The notes under the pieces: model-generated
Databases searched by the model: none
What the model was told of the DNA's origin: nothing
The model's input: the letters and a program-made list of their open reading frames with translations, nothing else
Shown here: one piece after another, positions 62,746-64,000 of the stretch
How positions within the stretch are numbered: the stretch's first letter is position 1
How the letters are laid out: each line of letters begins with the position of its first letter
Source: Candidatus Endomicrobiellum cryptotermitis
GTDB taxonomy: Bacteria; Elusimicrobiota; Endomicrobiia; Endomicrobiales; Endomicrobiaceae
Length of the DNA stretch: 64,000 bases
Direction: 5' to 3'
Assembly (NCBI GenBank): GCA_031257835.1
Contig: JAIRNY010000020.1
Span: 78,884-142,883 of the forward strand
Position numbers and translations under genes: made by a program

Positions 62746-64000
62746 ATGCATAAACCAATTCTTTTAAAAAATATAAGTTTACTTTTTGACAATCAAACAT
62801 ATTTTGAAAATTTTTCAATCCAAATTATGCCGGGTGCCCATATAGCAATAATCGGCGCAAACGGATCTGGAAAATCTTCTTTATTAAAAATTATCAAAGG
62901 GGACTTACTCCCTTCTAGAGGGACTATATACACCAACAAAAACATTGTTTTTGGATACGTGCCACAACTAATTTATGAGCATAACACTTTAAGTGGCGCA
63001 GAGAAATTTAACAAAGCGTTAAGCCTCGCTCTTTCTAATCAGCCAGACATTTTGCTTTTAGACGAACCAACAAACCATCTAGACTTAAAAAATCGTACTT
63101 CTTTAATGAAAATGTTAAGCTTTTACAAGGGGACATCAATAACAGTTTCGCACGATAAAGAACTTCTAAAAAACATATCCTCTTTTTGGCATATAGACAA
63201 CAAAAAGGTAACCGTCTTTACTGGAACCTACGATAATTATACTAATTTAACATTACAAAATTGTCAACATATTAAAGATGAACTTAAAACTCTTGTAAAA
63301 GAAAAAAAAGAAACTCACAAAGCACTCATGAGGGAACAAGAACGAGCAAAAAAAAGTAAAGATAGAGGCGAAAAGTTTGTTGCACAAAAAAAGTGGCTTC
63401 CATCTGTTGGCGAATTAAAAGCAAGTTACGCAAGAAAAGCTGCAGGGAAAAATCATGCCTACAACGCCACAAAGAGGAAACTGCTACATGAACGTCTTGC
63501 AGAGTTAAAGATTCTCGAACCGCTTAAACCTTCTTTTAGACTTAACTTTAAAGATACAAACTCAAAAACTATTGTCTCTATAAGTTCAGGATCTGTTGGA
63601 TATAAAGACAAACCAATCATAAAAGACGTTAATTTGTTTGTTAGAGGCAACGACCATTTAGCTATAGTAGGCAACAACGGAACCGGGAAAACCACACTAC
63701 TAAAAGCCATTTTAAACTGCCCTGAAATAATAAGAGGCGGGCTGTGGGACATACCAAATGAAAAAGATATAGGCTATTTAGACCAACATTATAGTTCTTT
63801 AGATAACACAAAAACTGTTCTAGAAGCAATAACAGACTCCTCACCTGGCAAAACATTTTCACAATTAAGATCATTTTTAAACGACTTTTTATTTAGAAAG
63901 AATGAAGAAGTAAACAGACATGTGTCTGTTTTATCCGGTGGAGAAAGGGCAAGACTATTACTTGCAAAAATAGCTATTAAAACGCCAAAACTATTACTGT
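62746..64000 (+). CDS. ABC-F family ATPase, 5' part (runs off the window)
   Basis: Open from ATG 62746 to the window end without a stop (at least 418 codons), missed by the track because it is not closed. Two ABC domains: the first with IGANGSGKSS, a weak signature TLSGAEKFNKA and LLLDEPTNHLD; then a charged linker (EQERAKKSKDRGEKFVA); the second with VGNNGTGKTTLLK and VLSGGERARLL. No membrane spans, so it is a ribosome-associated ABC-F (Uup/Vga/Lsa-like) rather than a transporter. The first signature lacks the second Gly. Antibiotic protection is possible but cannot be assigned. Confidence 0.9.
   Translation, partial: MHKPILLKNISLLFDNQTYFENFSIQIMPGAHIAIIGANGSGKSSLLKIIKGDLLPSRGTIYTNKNIVFGYVPQLIYEHNTLSGAEKFNKALSLALSNQPDILLLDEPTNHLDLKNRTSLMKMLSFYKGTSITVSHDKELLKNISSFWHIDNKKVTVFTGTYDNYTNLTLQNCQHIKDELKTLVKEKKETHKALMREQERAKKSKDRGEKFVAQKKWLPSVGELKASYARKAAGKNHAYNATKRKLLHERLAELKILEPLKPSFRLNFKDTNSKTIVSISSGSVGYKDKPIIKDVNLFVRGNDHLAIVGNNGTGKTTLLKAILNCPEIIRGGLWDIPNEKDIGYLDQHYSSLDNTKTVLEAITDSSPGKTFSQLRSFLNDFLFRKNEEVNRHVSVLSGGERARLLLAKIAIKTPKLLL

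Noticed and set aside
63459-63874. Minus-strand ORFs
   Set aside because: Shadows of the ABC-F gene on the plus strand, which is open to the window end.
1-64000. CRISPR arrays, prophage or replication origin
   Set aside because: I looked for regularly spaced direct repeats, cas-like genes, phage structural genes and DnaA-box clusters and saw none.

Overview
The window is very AT-rich bacterial chromosome. It reads like a Gram-negative, anaerobic organism whose genome is shrinking. Evidence for a Gram-negative envelope: meso-DAP-type MurE, LpxK, a GmhB-like heptose phosphatase and LPS-type glycosyltransferases. Evidence for anaerobic metabolism: B12-dependent ribonucleotide reductase, HydE, and Pta with an acyl-CoA synthetase. 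About eight loci are broken genes that still lie in their operons. This mix resembles Elusimicrobiota of the genus Endomicrobium (termite-gut flagellate symbionts). That placement is inference from gene content and style, not a database match.

Layout. 1-1.04 kb: a decayed sugar-type solute-binding lipoprotein. 1.07-10.8 kb (minus): one long convoy nrdR-nrdJ-dcd-guaA-pstS-pstC-pstA-pstB2-pstB1-phoU (nucleotide supply plus phosphate uptake), led by a likely NrdR operator. 11.0-11.8 kb: tRNA-Thr, tRNA-Phe and two envelope-stress-type small proteins. 12.4-26.8 kb (minus): part of the dcw cluster, rsmH-ftsL-ftsI-(transposon relics)-murE-murF-mraY-murD-ftsW-murG, continuing into surE-uvrB. 26.9-28.4 kb: RNase P RNA, a zinc-ribbon coiled-coil gene, and tRNA-Ile2/Met and tRNA-Leu. 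28.8-30.9 kb: bioDA (minus). 31.0-37.2 kb (plus): cyclophilin, DJ-1-like protein, nadC-birA-small membrane proteins-ybaB, then hydE-mnmA. 37.4-43.7 kb (minus): pta, acyl-CoA synthetase, broken XRE regulator, lipoprotein, short FtsH-like protease, gpmA. 44.1-51.6 kb (minus): broken tex, cation efflux, DUF3108, gmhB, lpxK, two glycosyltransferases, PIG-L deacetylase. 51.6-53.5 kb: graveyard with a radical-SAM/SPASM maturase relic. 53.5-60.4 kb (minus): pheS, fmdB-like, deaD, TPR, TrkAH, rplT-rpmI-infC. 60.5-62.7 kb: small lipoprotein, nuclease relic, tRNA-Val, and a T-box leader driving a broken beta-eliminating lyase. 62.7-64 kb (plus): the 5' part of an ABC-F ATPase.

Most interesting signals. 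(1) Two tandem PstB ATPases carry complementary motif losses, so their heterodimer would keep exactly one complete ATP site. (2) A T-box riboswitch with an apparent Trp (UGG) specifier sits directly on a tyrosine phenol-lyase/tryptophanase-family pseudogene. (3) Three plus-strand genes (nadC, hydE, ABC-F) have a -10 box 6-7 nt before the ATG and no Shine-Dalgarno, suggesting leaderless mRNAs. (4) A family of small inverted-repeat elements has a core found in both orientations, and one copy carries a second nested element. (5) A RiPP-type radical SAM maturase relic lies beside an unidentified broken gene.
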